From the NCBI RefSeq assembly GCF_002944315.1, contig NZ_CP024311.1, positions 2,704,501-2,768,500 on the forward strand: a stretch of 64,000 nt of DNA, written 5' to 3'. A program made the translations under genes and the position numbers. The notes under the pieces were generated by a model. That model saw only the letters and a list, made by a program, of their open reading frames with translations, ran no database searches and was not told where the DNA came from. Shown here in pieces: positions 9,027 to 18,091 of this stretch (position 1 is the first letter of the stretch; each line of letters starts with the position of its first letter). Source of the DNA: Rhizobium sp. NXC24 (GTDB lineage Bacteria > Pseudomonadota > Alphaproteobacteria > Rhizobiales > Rhizobiaceae).

Positions 9027-11393
9027 ATGAGCCATTCCGTCGAGAACAGGTTTTTCGCGATCGTCTGCGGCGCGCTGCTGGTTTTCGTCGCGCCGCTCTT
9101 CGTGTTGTTCCTTTTCCTTTCGTCCGAACGCGCCGAAAAGGAAATCAAAGACCATATTTCCGTCCTGCTCGTCGCCAATGCCCAGGCGCTGGCCAAGCCA
9201 CTATGGGACCTCGATGAAGACAGCGTGACCCAGATCAGCGCGACGACGGTCGCCGAGGGCGCGGTCGTCAAGGTCAATGTCCGCGACGTCTCCGGCCAGC
9301 TCGATGTTACCCAATCCACCATCCCGAGGTCCTACAAGGGCCTCTTGGAATCCATCGCCCGCCCGATCATCTACAACGGCGTGGACGGCGCGAAAAATCT
9401 CGGCACCATCACCGTCTACTACCCAGCTCTCGGTCTCTTCGACGGCTTGAAGAACGAGGAGATCGTTTTCATCTCGATCTTCATCTTCGCCGTCCTGACC
9501 GTCTTCGGCGCCGCCCTCATCGGCAACCGCATCTTCATCATCCAGCCGCTGATGCGGCTGACCCACGCGGTCGAGGCGACCCGGCGACTCGGCTCGCGCC
9601 ATCACGTAGATTGGCAGTCTAACGACGAGATGGGACGCCTCGCCCGCAGCTTCAACGACATGCAGAGCAAGCTGGAGCGCGAAGAAACCGAACTGAAGCT
9701 TGCCCACCGCCGCGCCACCGACACCTACAATCTGACGCCGGCCATGCTGTTTTCGCTCGACGATGACGATTGCATTGCCGCCGTCAGCGATTATTGGCTC
9801 GCCGCCACAGGCTATGGTCGGGCCGATGTGCTGGGACGTAAATTTGCGAGCCTGGTCCTGCCGGAATCGCGCGAGGAATACACCGAACGCAAGAGCAGCC
9901 GTCTCGACAGCGCTGCCCGTCTCGACGTCACGGTGAAGTTCCAGTGCCGGGATGACCGGGTCATGGACGTGCTGATCCTCGAAACGACGGCCATCCAGGA
10001 TGGCCTTACGCTTTCGGTCATGACCGACGTCACCGACCTCAAGCAGTCCGAAGACCGCAACCTGCGCCAGGCAATCACCGACCATCTGACCGGCCTTTTG
10101 AACCGTCAAGGTTTCGAGACGGCACTCGATGCGAAGATCAACGAGGCGGATCTGCGCAAGCGCGAGCTCGCCTGCCTCTTCGTCGATCTCGACCGCTTCA
10201 AATGGATCAACGACAACATGGGCCATGCCGCCGGTGACGCGGCGCTGCGCGAACTGGTTTCGCGCATGCAGGCACGATTGACCCCAGGCGACATCGCCGC
10301 CCGTCTCGGCGGCGATGAATTCGCCATCCTGCTGCTTGCCGAAGATGCCGAGAAAAGAGCATTCGATATGGCGGCCCGCATCGCCGAAGTCTTCGAGACG
10401 CCTTTCGGCGGCGATGCCCGCCTCAGCGCCAGCATCGGGATTGCCATCTACCCACGCCAGGCCGCCAACGCCGCAGAACTGCTGTTGAAATCCGATATAG
10501 CAATGTATGCCAAAAAGCGCGACGGCAAGAACGGCGCGCAGATCTTCGATAACAGCATGCTGGACGATTCCCGCCGCCGGGCTGAGCTGGAGAGCCATAT
10601 CGAAAGTGGCCTGAGCGACGACTGGTTCGAAGCGCACCTGCAGCCGATCGTCAATATCGATGACCGCTCCATCGCTGGCTTCGAGGCGCTGATGCGGCTG
10701 CATCATCCGCAGAAGGGTATCCTGCCGCCGGCCCGGATCATCGACGTTGCCGAGGAGACCGGCTCGATCATACGCATCGGCAACCGCATCATGGAAAAGG
10801 CAATTTCCCACTTCGCCCGTCTCTCACGCCTCGACGGCATGCAGAATACCTACCTCGCCATCAATTTCTCGCCGCTGCAATTCGAGTCTGGCCTGCCGAT
10901 GCGCATCGCGGCCCTGCTCTCCCGCCACGATATCCGCCCGGAACGTATCGTCGTCGAAATCACCGAAGCCGTGCTGATGGACGACAATCCGGAGACACGC
11001 ACGGTCATCAACGAGATCTGCCGTTATGGCTGCCGCATCGCTCTCGACGACTTCGGCACTGGCTACTCGTCGCTGAGCTATATCAACCGCTTCCCGGTCG
11101 ACATCATCAAGATTGACCAATCCTTCGTCCGCGCAATCAACGATACTGCCTCCGATGTCAGCCTTAAGAGCCGCATGCTGGTCGAAAGCATCACGACGTT
11201 GTCGCACAAGATGAACTGCACCGTTATTGCGGAAGGCATCGAGACCGAGGAAGAGTGCGCAACCCTGCGCGCCATGGGGCTCGACTATGGCCAGGGCTAC
11301 CTGTTCCACCGGCCGCAGCATCCGAACGATCTCATGAAGGCGCTTGCGGGACCGCAGGCTGACTACCTCACCCCCGTAGCGCAAGCATCATAG
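9027..11393 (+). CDS. Membrane GGDEF-EAL protein with HAMP and PAS domains
   Basis: This 788-residue cyclic-di-GMP enzyme is anchored by helices at about 10-33 and 145-172 that enclose a ~110-residue periplasmic sensor region. HAMP (about 172-222), PAS (about 232-340), GGDEF (345-505) and EAL (520-775) domains follow. The GGDEF motif at 428-432 is intact, but the inhibitory RxxD position reads TPGD. The EAL domain retains EAL, EITEAVL, DDFGTGYSSL, KIDQSFV and AEGIETEEE, so phosphodiesterase activity is likely, and both activities are possible. The solute-binding gene starts 15 bases after its stop, so the two are probably co-transcribed. The binding protein may present a ligand to the sensor region. 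Confidence 0.92.
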   Translation: MSHSVENRFFAIVCGALLVFVAPLFVLFLFLSSERAEKEIKDHISVLLVANAQALAKPLWDLDEDSVTQISATTVAEGAVVKVNVRDVSGQLDVTQSTIPRSYKGLLESIARPIIYNGVDGAKNLGTITVYYPALGLFDGLKNEEIVFISIFIFAVLTVFGAALIGNRIFIIQPLMRLTHAVEATRRLGSRHHVDWQSNDEMGRLARSFNDMQSKLEREETELKLAHRRATDTYNLTPAMLFSLDDDDCIAAVSDYWLAATGYGRADVLGRKFASLVLPESREEYTERKSSRLDSAARLDVTVKFQCRDDRVMDVLILETTAIQDGLTLSVMTDVTDLKQSEDRNLRQAITDHLTGLLNRQGFETALDAKINEADLRKRELACLFVDLDRFKWINDNMGHAAGDAALRELVSRMQARLTPGDIAARLGGDEFAILLLAEDAEKRAFDMAARIAEVFETPFGGDARLSASIGIAIYPRQAANAAELLLKSDIAMYAKKRDGKNGAQIFDNSMLDDSRRRAELESHIESGLSDDWFEAHLQPIVNIDDRSIAGFEALMRLHHPQKGILPPARIIDVAEETGSIIRIGNRIMEKAISHFARLSRLDGMQNTYLAINFSPLQFESGLPMRIAALLSRHDIRPERIVVEITEAVLMDDNPETRTVINEICRYGCRIALDDFGTGYSSLSYINRFPVDIIKIDQSFVRAINDTASDVSLKSRMLVESITTLSHKMNCTVIAEGIETEEECATLRAMGLDYGQGYLFHRPQHPNDLMKALAGPQADYLTPVAQAS

Positions 11394-11408
11394 AGAAAGA
11401 GGAACTAC

Positions 11409-12140
11409 ATGCGAAAACTGCTTCTTCTGGTATTTTTCAGCCTGTCCTCTCTCAGCCTTCATCACACGGCTAAAGCCGCAACCGTCAATTTTACCACCGA
11501 GGAATATCCGCCTTTCAACTATCGCGAAGGCAAGACTCCCATGGGCGCGGCCGTCGAGCAGGTGGAGAAGATTATGACCGACATCGGCGTCGACTATTCG
11601 ATCGATGTGTTGCCCTGGGCGCGCGCCTACAATCAGGCACTGACCGTACCGATGACCTGCGTTTTTGTCACCGCTCACAATGACGCGCGCGACAAGCTGT
11701 TCAAATGGGTTCAACCGTTGCTGATCGATCGCAATGTTCTGATCAAGCATACCGGGTCCCCCGTAACCGCCGACACGCTCGACGAAGCTCGGAACTATCT
11801 CGTCGGCACATGGCGGGGCGATTATACCGAGACTGTGTTGCGGCAAGCCAACTTTCCGCGGATCGATGTCGGCGCCGATTTCCGGGCGACGCTGAAAAAG
11901 CTGATGAGTGACCGTATCGACCTCATGCCGATCTCGGTCCTCTATTTTGACAAGCTGAAAAAGGAAGGCGATGCCGTCGAACAGGTCACCGTCCTCTCCG
12001 AACAGGCGATGGGCATCGCCTGCCAGAAGGATTTCCCGGACGATATTCTGAAGAAGATGCAGGCTGCGCTCGACAAGCTGATCGCCGGCGGAACGCAGAA
12101 GCAGATATTCCTGAAGTACGGCCTGAACCTCGGCAACTGA
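11409..12140 (+). CDS. Periplasmic solute-binding protein (SBP family 3/PBP2)
   Basis: The 243-residue product has a signal peptide (about 1-23, ending TAKA-ATVNF) and the type 3 solute-binding fold, opening with FTTEEYPPFNY, the ligand-pocket strand typical of amino-acid-binding proteins. No ABC permease or ATPase is encoded nearby. Instead it follows the GGDEF-EAL gene by 15 bases with an AGAGGA ribosome site. That context suggests a sensory accessory role, as for NspS with the GGDEF-EAL protein MbaA in Vibrio, rather than uptake. The ligand is unknown; amino acids or polyamines are guesses. Two cysteines occur in the mature protein, one near MTCVFVTAH and one in GIACQKDF. Confidence 0.85.
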   Translation: MRKLLLLVFFSLSSLSLHHTAKAATVNFTTEEYPPFNYREGKTPMGAAVEQVEKIMTDIGVDYSIDVLPWARAYNQALTVPMTCVFVTAHNDARDKLFKWVQPLLIDRNVLIKHTGSPVTADTLDEARNYLVGTWRGDYTETVLRQANFPRIDVGADFRATLKKLMSDRIDLMPISVLYFDKLKKEGDAVEQVTVLSEQAMGIACQKDFPDDILKKMQAALDKLIAGGTQKQIFLKYGLNLGN

Positions 12141-12215
12141 CGAGGTTGCCGCCTTGACTTTGCCGCTAATTCCCTGTGGTGAAGGGCATCAGCATTTTCC
12201 AAGGGGTGAAGCGCA

Positions 12216-12932
12216 ATGCTTCTTATCGCGGGTCTCGGCAATCCCGGCGCCAAATATCAAGGCAATCGTCACAATATCGGCTTCATGGCCGTGGACGCGA
12301 TCCACCGCCGCCACAGCTTTTCGCCCTGGTCGAAAAAATTCAGGGCTGAGATTTCGGAAGGCGAGCTCGGCGGCCAGAAAGTTCTGCTGATCAAGCCGCA
12401 GACCTTCATGAACCTTTCCGGCGAATCCGTCGGCGAGGCCATGCGCTTCTACAAGCTGGAGCCTTCCGACCTAGTGGCGATCTATGACGAACTCGATCTG
12501 CCGGCCGGCAAGGCGCGGCTGAAGACCGGCGGCGGCCATGGCGGCCATAACGGCATCAAATCGATCGATGCCCATTGCGGCCGGGAATACCGGCGGCTGC
12601 GTCTCGGCATCGGTCATCCCGGCATCAAGGAGCTGGTGCACAATCATGTGCTCGGCGATTTCGCCAAGGCGGACCGGAGCTGGCTGGAACCTCTATTCGA
12701 CGCGCTCGCCGACAATGCCGACATGCTCGTGCGCGGCGAAGATTCGCAGCTTATGAACAAGATCGCTCTTGCCCTCGGCGGTAAGGCGGAAGAAGAGACG
12801 CCGAAGCCGGAAAAGAAGGCCGTGGCCAAATCGCACATCCATCAGGCCCGCAGTCACAACCAGCCACGAATGCCTGAGAGCGGCCCGATGGCCGAGATGC
12901 TGAAGAGAATGTTCGGCAAGAAGGACGATTGA
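12216..12932 (+). CDS. pth: Peptidyl-tRNA hydrolase
   Basis: Pth frees tRNA from peptidyl-tRNAs that drop off the ribosome. The N-terminus [20 protein letters not shown] contains the conserved Asn and the catalytic His; the second conserved region is [15 protein letters not shown], and LGIGHPG is also present. At 238 residues it is longer than E. coli Pth (194) because of a Lys/Glu-rich C-terminal tail from about residue 190, a common feature in rhizobial proteins. The acetyltransferase gene begins one base after its stop, so the two are likely co-transcribed. Confidence 0.96.
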   Translation: MLLIAGLGNPGAKYQGNRHNIGFMAVDAIHRRHSFSPWSKKFRAEISEGELGGQKVLLIKPQTFMNLSGESVGEAMRFYKLEPSDLVAIYDELDLPAGKARLKTGGGHGGHNGIKSIDAHCGREYRRLRLGIGHPGIKELVHNHVLGDFAKADRSWLEPLFDALADNADMLVRGEDSQLMNKIALALGGKAEEETPKPEKKAVAKSHIHQARSHNQPRMPESGPMAEMLKRMFGKKDD

Positions 12933-12933
12933 A

Positions 12934-13413
12934 ATGGCTGAGGCAGCGGGAGACGGGGCCGCGGGTATTGTCATCCGCCCGGCCACAGCCGGCGACCTGC
13001 CGCCGCTGCTAGCTCTCTACCGCCATCTCAACCACGACGATCCCGATATGGATTCCGGATTTGCGGAGGATCGGTTCGCCGCGATCTCTGCCCATCCGGG
13101 CATGACAATTTTCGTCGGCTTCGAAGGCGAACTCGCCATTTCCTCGGTCACCCTGGTCGTTATCCCCAACCTGACGCGTAGCGGCGCTTCCTATGCGCTG
13201 ATCGAAAACGTCGTCACCCATGCCGATCACCGCCAACGCGGCCATGCTCGGGCGTTGATCGAAACGGCGGTCGCGACGGCCTGGGAGAAGAATTGCTATA
13301 AGGTAATGTTGCTCACGGGCTCCAAGGATCCGGCGACGCTGCGCTTCTACGCCAATTGCGGCTTTTCACAGGACAAGACAGGCTTCCAGATCCGGCGTTC
13401 TGCCGCCGGCTGA
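12934..13413 (+). CDS. GNAT family N-acetyltransferase
   Basis: The 159-residue protein is a single GNAT domain. The acetyl-CoA binding loop is seen as HADHRQRGHARALI (variant of the Q/RxxGxG/A motif, about 90-104), followed by the C-terminal LLTGSKDPATLRFYANCGF typical of small-molecule or protein acetyltransferases. It is directly downstream of pth with one base between. The substrate cannot be inferred. It converges with clpS, whose stop lies 17 bases away. Confidence 0.88.
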   Translation: MAEAAGDGAAGIVIRPATAGDLPPLLALYRHLNHDDPDMDSGFAEDRFAAISAHPGMTIFVGFEGELAISSVTLVVIPNLTRSGASYALIENVVTHADHRQRGHARALIETAVATAWEKNCYKVMLLTGSKDPATLRFYANCGFSQDKTGFQIRRSAAG

Positions 13414-13430
13414 TATATCGCCGCCCGCGC

Positions 13431-13742
13431 CTATTCTTCCGGTTCGGTGGTGAACATCAATGGGAAGCCGGCGCTTTTCGCCAGATCGATCGCTTCCTGC
13501 GCCTTTGTCTCAGCAATATCCCTGGCGCAGACCATGACGACGCAGGTGCCAAGCTTATGCGCGGTCATCATGACGCGATAGCCGGTCTCCTCGCTCATAC
13601 GGAACACGGCCTTCAGCACCATGATGACGAATTCACGCGGGGTGTAGTCGTCATTGACGAGAATGATCTTATAAAGCTTCGGCCGATCGAGCTTCGGCTT
13701 CGTCTTAGTCTTGGGTTTTAGGATGACATCATTGTCACTCAT
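13431..13742 (-). CDS. clpS: ATP-dependent Clp protease adaptor ClpS
   Basis: ClpS delivers N-degron substrates to the ClpA(P) unfoldase. The start at 13742 gives a 103-residue protein with a disordered Lys/Pro-rich N-terminus (about 1-22) and the core motif LVNDDYTPREFV, whose Asn-Asp pair binds the substrate N-terminal amino group. TAHKLGTCVV follows, with the conserved His, then the terminal AETKAQEAI. The open frame extends upstream to 13829 without homology. clpA is not adjacent, in contrast to the clpS-clpA operon of many bacteria, so this may be the second paralogue (ClpS2 type) of alphaproteobacteria. Confidence 0.93.
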   Translation of the reverse strand: MSDNDVILKPKTKTKPKLDRPKLYKIILVNDDYTPREFVIMVLKAVFRMSEETGYRVMMTAHKLGTCVVMVCARDIAETKAQEAIDLAKSAGFPLMFTTEPEE

Positions 13743-14034
13743 CGGGCTCACCGTTGATGACAGGGAAAAGAAATTTGTGGCTGATGGGCAATTTATACTG
13801 CACCGCAACCAAGCATTCAAGGAAAACAACGTTTTCGGAAGGGCGGTCAGATCAATCGACCGTGAACAGCAGCTTCGCTCACCGCCCGCAACATCATGAC
13901 TCCATCACAATCGCTGGATTCCTCCGACCATCCTTCTCTACAGAAAAACGGCGCATCCGCCGTGCAAGGCTTGACCCGCAACGGCCCTTCGCCCATACGC
14001 ACAGCAAAGTTTTTCAAGATATGGACAAGGTGCC

Positions 14035-15138
14035 ATGGGTTTCAAATGCGGTATCGTCGGATTGCCAAATGTCGGCAAGTCCACTCTGTTCAATGCGCTG
14101 ACCAAGACCGCGGCGGCGCAGGCAGCGAATTATCCCTTCTGCACGATCGAACCGAACACGGGTGAAGTGGCGGTTCCCGATCCGCGCATGCGCAAGCTTG
14201 CCGACATTGCCAAGTCGAAAGAGCTGATCCCGACGCGCATCTCTTTCGTCGACATCGCCGGCCTGGTGCGTGGTGCGTCGAAAGGCGAAGGCCTGGGCAA
14301 CCAGTTCCTCGCCAATATCCGCGAAGTTGACGCCATCGTGCACGTGCTGCGCTGCTTCGAAGACAGCGACATCACCCACGTCGAAGGCCGCATCAATCCG
14401 GTCGCCGACGCCGAGACGATCGAGACGGAGCTGATGCTTGCCGACCTCGATAGCCTGGAGCGCCGCACCGAGCAAACGCGCAAGCGCGCCACCGGCAAGG
14501 ACAAGGAATCCATGGCGATGCTGCCGATCATGGAAGCCTCGCTCCAACTGCTGAACGAAGGCAAGCCGGTGCGCACCCTGCTGTCGAAGCTCGACGCTGA
14601 AGAAACCCGCATCCTCAAGGGCTTGAACCTTCTGACCTCTCACCCGGTCCTCTATGTCTGCAATGTCGCAGAGGCCGATGCAGCGACCGGCAACGAGCAT
14701 ACGGCTGCCGTCGCCGCCATGGCGAAGGAACAGAATTCCGAAGTGGTGATCATTTCCGCCGCCATCGAAGCGGAAGTCGCGCAGTTGCCGGAAGACGAAT
14801 CCAAGGAATTCCTCTCCGCCCTCGGCCTCGACGAAGCCGGCCTCGACCGGCTGATCCGCGCCGGCTACAAGCTGCTGCACCTCATCACCTATTTCACTGT
14901 CGGCCCCAAGGAAACGCGCGCCTGGACGATCGAAGTGGGCACCAAGGCTCCACAGGCCGCCGGCGTTATCCATTCGGATTTCGAACGCGGCTTCATCCGT
15001 GCCAATACCATCGCCTTTGACGACTACATCGCCTACAACGGCGAAACAGGCGCCAAGGAAGCCGGCAAGGCGCGCGACGAAGGCAAGGAATACGTCGTCC
15101 AGGACGGCGACGTCATCCATTTCCGCTTCAACACGTAA
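14035..15138 (+). CDS. ychF: Redox-regulated ATPase YchF (Obg family)
   Basis: This is a universally conserved Obg-family P-loop ATPase that binds ribosomes and is linked to oxidative-stress control. The 367-residue protein begins MGFKCGIVGLPNVGKSTLF (Walker A), has the switch region DIAGLVRGASKGEGLGN, and carries NVAEAD at the G4 position in place of NKxD, which explains ATP rather than GTP preference. The C-terminal TGS domain contains TYFTVGPKETRAWT. It has its own AAGGTG ribosome site and a terminator hairpin just after the stop. It is divergent from clpS across a gap of about 290 bases in which I see no further gene. Confidence 0.96.
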   Translation: MGFKCGIVGLPNVGKSTLFNALTKTAAAQAANYPFCTIEPNTGEVAVPDPRMRKLADIAKSKELIPTRISFVDIAGLVRGASKGEGLGNQFLANIREVDAIVHVLRCFEDSDITHVEGRINPVADAETIETELMLADLDSLERRTEQTRKRATGKDKESMAMLPIMEASLQLLNEGKPVRTLLSKLDAEETRILKGLNLLTSHPVLYVCNVAEADAATGNEHTAAVAAMAKEQNSEVVIISAAIEAEVAQLPEDESKEFLSALGLDEAGLDRLIRAGYKLLHLITYFTVGPKETRAWTIEVGTKAPQAAGVIHSDFERGFIRANTIAFDDYIAYNGETGAKEAGKARDEGKEYVVQDGDVIHFRFNT

Positions 15139-15149
15139 GGCATGACGGG

Positions 15150-15183
15150 ATTGCCGGCCTCACCGGAGCGCCGGCAATTTTCC
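15150..15183. terminator. Terminator hairpin shared by ychF and the convergent membrane-protein gene
   Basis: ATTGCCGGC at 15150-15158 pairs with GCCGGCAAT at 15170-15178 and is followed by TTTCC on the plus strand. The stop codon of the minus-strand gene (15160-15162) lies inside the loop. Confidence 0.75.
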
Positions 15184-16281
15184 CTGGACCGATGCCGGCA
15201 GCAGCCGGACGACAGCGCGGCGCAGATGCGGCCAGCCGACGCCGATCACCAGCACGATCAAGCCGACGATCATCAGCACGATGAAGCTGACCTTGTCGAG
15301 CCCGGCATTATTCTGCCGCAGAATGGCGCCGATCGCGACGCCGAGTGACATCAACCCTGCGGTCACGAAAGCACGTCTATCGATGATCAGGCCGATCAGC
15401 ATCATGACCACCACAATGGCGACGATGGTCAGCGCCTGCACGTAGGTACCATGCTCGGTGCCGGCAAAGAACGCGCCGCTCCTGTCTGCCTCAAGCTGAA
15501 ATACCAGCAAGAACGCCGTGTAAAGCAGAGCTGGTGCCGTCACGAGATGCAGCCAGAAAGCCACATCCGAGCGACGCGTCCTGCGGTCGGGATCGCTAAG
15601 ATCGAAGCGCATCGCCACGGCAAATGCCCCGAGCGCAGCCGTAAACATGATGACGAACGACTGCAGCGGATAACTCAAGACGACATTCGATGCGCCGGAG
15701 GCAAGACCGATCAGATAGAAGACGCCGGCGAGCATGAGCACGAACAGCGAGAAGAGCAGCATCGCCAGCGACAGCGGTACGCGATAGCGCCAATAATACA
15801 GCGCCAGCAGCGGCGGCAATGGCAAGGCCATCATGATCCAAGAGGTCATGAGGCCCGGGCTGGCGGCATTTCGGGTGCCGAAATACGTCACGGCTGCCCA
15901 GAAGGTCAAGCAAACCAGCGCGATCGTCAGCACGACGGCGGGAAGCGCCAGACGCTGGCGACGGACCAGGATTTCGGCCAGGATGATGATGGCCGGCAGC
16001 GTCGCGTAGTAGCCGGCGAGCCCCCACAAGCCGGAAAGCAGGACGATGATGCCGATGGTGATCAGCACGTCATGAAAGCCGCGGATGAAACGCGGCGCTT
16101 CGCTGTCCTCCAGCGGATTCGCAATATCGTCCTCGCGAGGCTGCGAAAGATCGTTCCTGACGGCAGCCGCTTTGATGCCGATATTTCGCTCGGCCAGATA
16201 AGGCAAAAGCCTGCTGGCCTGATCCGAGGAGATGATCCCCTCGCCGGCGGCGCCTTCCAGCGCGGTCTTGAGATCGCTCAT
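15160..16281 (-). CDS. DUF2157-like multi-pass membrane protein
   Basis: With the ATG at 16281 the product is 373 residues. The soluble N-terminal ~75 residues (LKTALEGAAGEGIISSDQAS) resemble the cytosolic helical head of DUF2157 proteins. About nine hydrophobic segments follow, including the IIVLLSGLWGLAGYYATLP and FIVLMIVGLIVLVIG helices, so it is an inner-membrane protein of unknown role. The open frame extends to 16650, but that extension lacks coding character. Its 3' end lies inside the ychF terminator. No partner gene is evident. Confidence 0.75.
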   Translation of the reverse strand: MSDLKTALEGAAGEGIISSDQASRLLPYLAERNIGIKAAAVRNDLSQPREDDIANPLEDSEAPRFIRGFHDVLITIGIIVLLSGLWGLAGYYATLPAIIILAEILVRRQRLALPAVVLTIALVCLTFWAAVTYFGTRNAASPGLMTSWIMMALPLPPLLALYYWRYRVPLSLAMLLFSLFVLMLAGVFYLIGLASGASNVVLSYPLQSFVIMFTAALGAFAVAMRFDLSDPDRRTRRSDVAFWLHLVTAPALLYTAFLLVFQLEADRSGAFFAGTEHGTYVQALTIVAIVVVMMLIGLIIDRRAFVTAGLMSLGVAIGAILRQNNAGLDKVSFIVLMIVGLIVLVIGVGWPHLRRAVVRLLPASVQGKLPALR

Positions 16282-16460
16282 GTCTGTTCCTGCGTGGTGT
16301 TGCGGTCGCCAAGCCTCACCACATCGTCGCTGCACAATCAAGGGCTGCGAAGCACACCATTCGCCGCACCCCTTTTCCTGTCGCGACCATGAAAATGCTT
16401 GCGCCATTGCCGGTTGCCGTGCGATTGCGCACGGACGGAATGAAGAAGTCGGTGACGAAT

Positions 16461-16925
16461 ATGGCAAAACTGACATATGAGGATTTTCAGGCCGGACAAA
16501 TGTTTCCGCTCGGCCCGAAACATGTGACTGCCGAAGAGATCGTCGAGTTTGCGCGCGAATTCGATCCGCAACCGATGCATCTCGACGAAGCTGCCGGCCG
16601 CGCCAGCATCCTGGGCGGGCTCGCCGCCTCCGGCTGGCACACCTCGGCAATGTTCATGCGCATGATGACCGACAGCTATCTGCTCAACACCGAGGCCGAA
16701 GGCGCGCCGGGTATCGACTTCATGGACTGGAAGAAGCCGGTGCTGGCGGGCGATACGCTGTCGGGCCGGTCGATCGTGCTCGAATCCCGCGCCATGCGTT
16801 CTCGCCCCGGCATCGGCATCGTCAAGTTCCGCCATGAGGTAGAAAACCAGCGCGGTGAGCTGGTTTGCCTCGGCGAAAATGCGACGATGATCCGCATGCG
16901 CTTGCCCGCGGAGGCTTCAGCATGA
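16461..16925 (+). CDS. MaoC family dehydratase (first of a pair)
   Basis: The hot-dog-fold protein is 154 residues from the ATG at 16461 (MAKLTYEDFQAG); in-frame ATGs at 16440 and 16389 are possible but look poorer. The (R)-specific enoyl hydratase signature is present as EFDPQPMHLDEAA (catalytic Asp/His region near residue 35), followed by GLAASGWHTS. Relatives hydrate enoyl-CoA thioesters or related acyl substrates. Its TGA overlaps the ATG of a second, shorter-homology MaoC gene (ATGA), so the two are translationally coupled and may form a heteromer. The substrate is unknown. Confidence 0.9.
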   Translation: MAKLTYEDFQAGQMFPLGPKHVTAEEIVEFAREFDPQPMHLDEAAGRASILGGLAASGWHTSAMFMRMMTDSYLLNTEAEGAPGIDFMDWKKPVLAGDTLSGRSIVLESRAMRSRPGIGIVKFRHEVENQRGELVCLGENATMIRMRLPAEASA

Positions 16926-17389
16926 AGATGACGGAGCTTTATCCGATCGGTGCGCGCGCCGAGATCGGCAGCCATACGTTCACGGTCGAAAATATCGTCC
17001 GTTTCGCCTCGCGCTTCGATCCGCAGATTTTCCACATGGATGCAGAAGCGGCCAGACACACGCTGTTCGGCGGGCTTTGCGCATCCGGTTGGCACACCTG
17101 CTCGGTCTGGATGCGCACCTTCGTCGACTATTGGAAAAGCGAAACCGCCCGCCTCCACGCCGAAGGCAGAAAACCGCCGAATCTCGGCCCTTCGCCCGGT
17201 TTCCAGAAGCTGCAATGGCTTCGCCCGGTCTTTGCCGGCGACACTGTCACCTACGGAGTGACCTTGCTCGCCAGCCGCCCACTGAGCTCACGCCCCGGCT
17301 GGACGCTCAACACCATCCTTTGCGACGGAACCAACCAGCACGGCACGGCGGTGTTACGGTTCGAGAGCACCGTGCTGGAGTTCGAATAA
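16922..17389 (+). CDS. MaoC family dehydratase (second of a pair)
   Basis: This 155-residue hot-dog-fold protein starts at the ATG overlapping the previous stop codon. It has the same layout as its neighbour: FASRFDPQIFHMDAEAAR with the catalytic Asp-His arrangement, GLCASGWHTC, and LRPVFAGDTVTYGV near residue 105. The pair probably arose by duplication and works together, either as a heterodimer or as two related hydratases. No thiolase or acyl-CoA dehydrogenase gene lies nearby to fix the pathway. It converges on apt, with a small hairpin in between. Confidence 0.9.
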   Translation: MKMTELYPIGARAEIGSHTFTVENIVRFASRFDPQIFHMDAEAARHTLFGGLCASGWHTCSVWMRTFVDYWKSETARLHAEGRKPPNLGPSPGFQKLQWLRPVFAGDTVTYGVTLLASRPLSSRPGWTLNTILCDGTNQHGTAVLRFESTVLEFE

Positions 17390-17391
17390 AT

Positions 17392-17419
17392 GCCCTCGCC
17401 CTCTTTTAGAGGCGAAGGC
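17392..17419. terminator. Hairpin between convergent MaoC and apt genes
   Basis: GCCCTCGCC at 17392-17400 pairs imperfectly with GGCGAAGGC at 17411-17419 around a CTCTTTTAGAG core that itself folds back. It fills the 40-base gap between two convergent genes and could end both transcripts, but no long T run follows. Confidence 0.4.
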
Positions 17420-17429
17420 ATGCTGTTCC

Positions 17430-17972
17430 TCAATGTCCGGCGAATTCCACCAGGGTGTGAACTGGCACATCGAGCGCTTCCAGCTTCTTGCGGCCACCGA
17501 GATCCGGGAGGTCGATGACGAAGCAGGCGGCAACGACCTGGGCGCCGATCTGGCGCAACAATTGGGTGGCGCCGACGGCGGTGCCGCCAGTGGCGATGAG
17601 GTCGTCGACCAGGATCACCTTCTCGCCGGGATTGACCGCATCGCGGTGCATCTCCATCTCGTCGACCCCATATTCGAGGCTATAGGCGATGCGCACGATA
17701 TCGTGCGGCAGCTTGCCCTTCTTGCGGATCGGCACGAAGCCGGCCGACAACTGATGCGCCACCGCGCCGCCCAGAATGAAACCGCGTGCTTCCATGCCGG
17801 CGACCTTGTCGATCTTGGTGCCGGCATAGGGATGCACGAGAGCATCCACGGCACGGCGAAACGCCCTGGCATCGCCGAGCATCGTGGTGATGTCACGGAA
17901 GATGATGCCGGGTTTTGGATAATCCGGAATGGAGCGGATGCTGGCGGCAAGCTCCGAAGCGATAGTGTTCAT
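17430..17972 (-). CDS. apt: Adenine phosphoribosyltransferase
   Basis: Apt salvages adenine by joining it to PRPP to give AMP. The 180-residue product has normal family length. It shows the flexible-loop and adenine-binding regions ([28 protein letters not shown]) and the PRPP-binding signature [14 protein letters not shown] (about 121-134). It sits downstream of the cytochrome bc1 operon on the same strand but is separated from it by a good terminator at 18039-18070, so it likely has its own promoter in the 66 bases between. Confidence 0.96.
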   Translation of the reverse strand: MNTIASELAASIRSIPDYPKPGIIFRDITTMLGDARAFRRAVDALVHPYAGTKIDKVAGMEARGFILGGAVAHQLSAGFVPIRKKGKLPHDIVRIAYSLEYGVDEMEMHRDAVNPGEKVILVDDLIATGGTAVGATQLLRQIGAQVVAACFVIDLPDLGGRKKLEALDVPVHTLVEFAGH

Positions 17973-18038
17973 GAAATATGTACTCTCAGGCTATGATGGG
18001 GCCGGCCGCACCCTATCAAGACCCGTGCACGATACCAA

Positions 18039-18070
18039 CAAAAAAGGCGGCCTCTGACGACCGCCCTTCT
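18039..18070 (-). terminator. Rho-independent terminator of the petABC operon
   Basis: On the minus strand GGCGG (18065-18061) pairs with CCGCC (18050-18046) and is followed directly by a run of six T. It lies about 20 bases after the cytochrome c1 stop codon. Confidence 0.8.
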
Positions 18071-18091
18071 CTGATTATACGGCCGAGCCGC

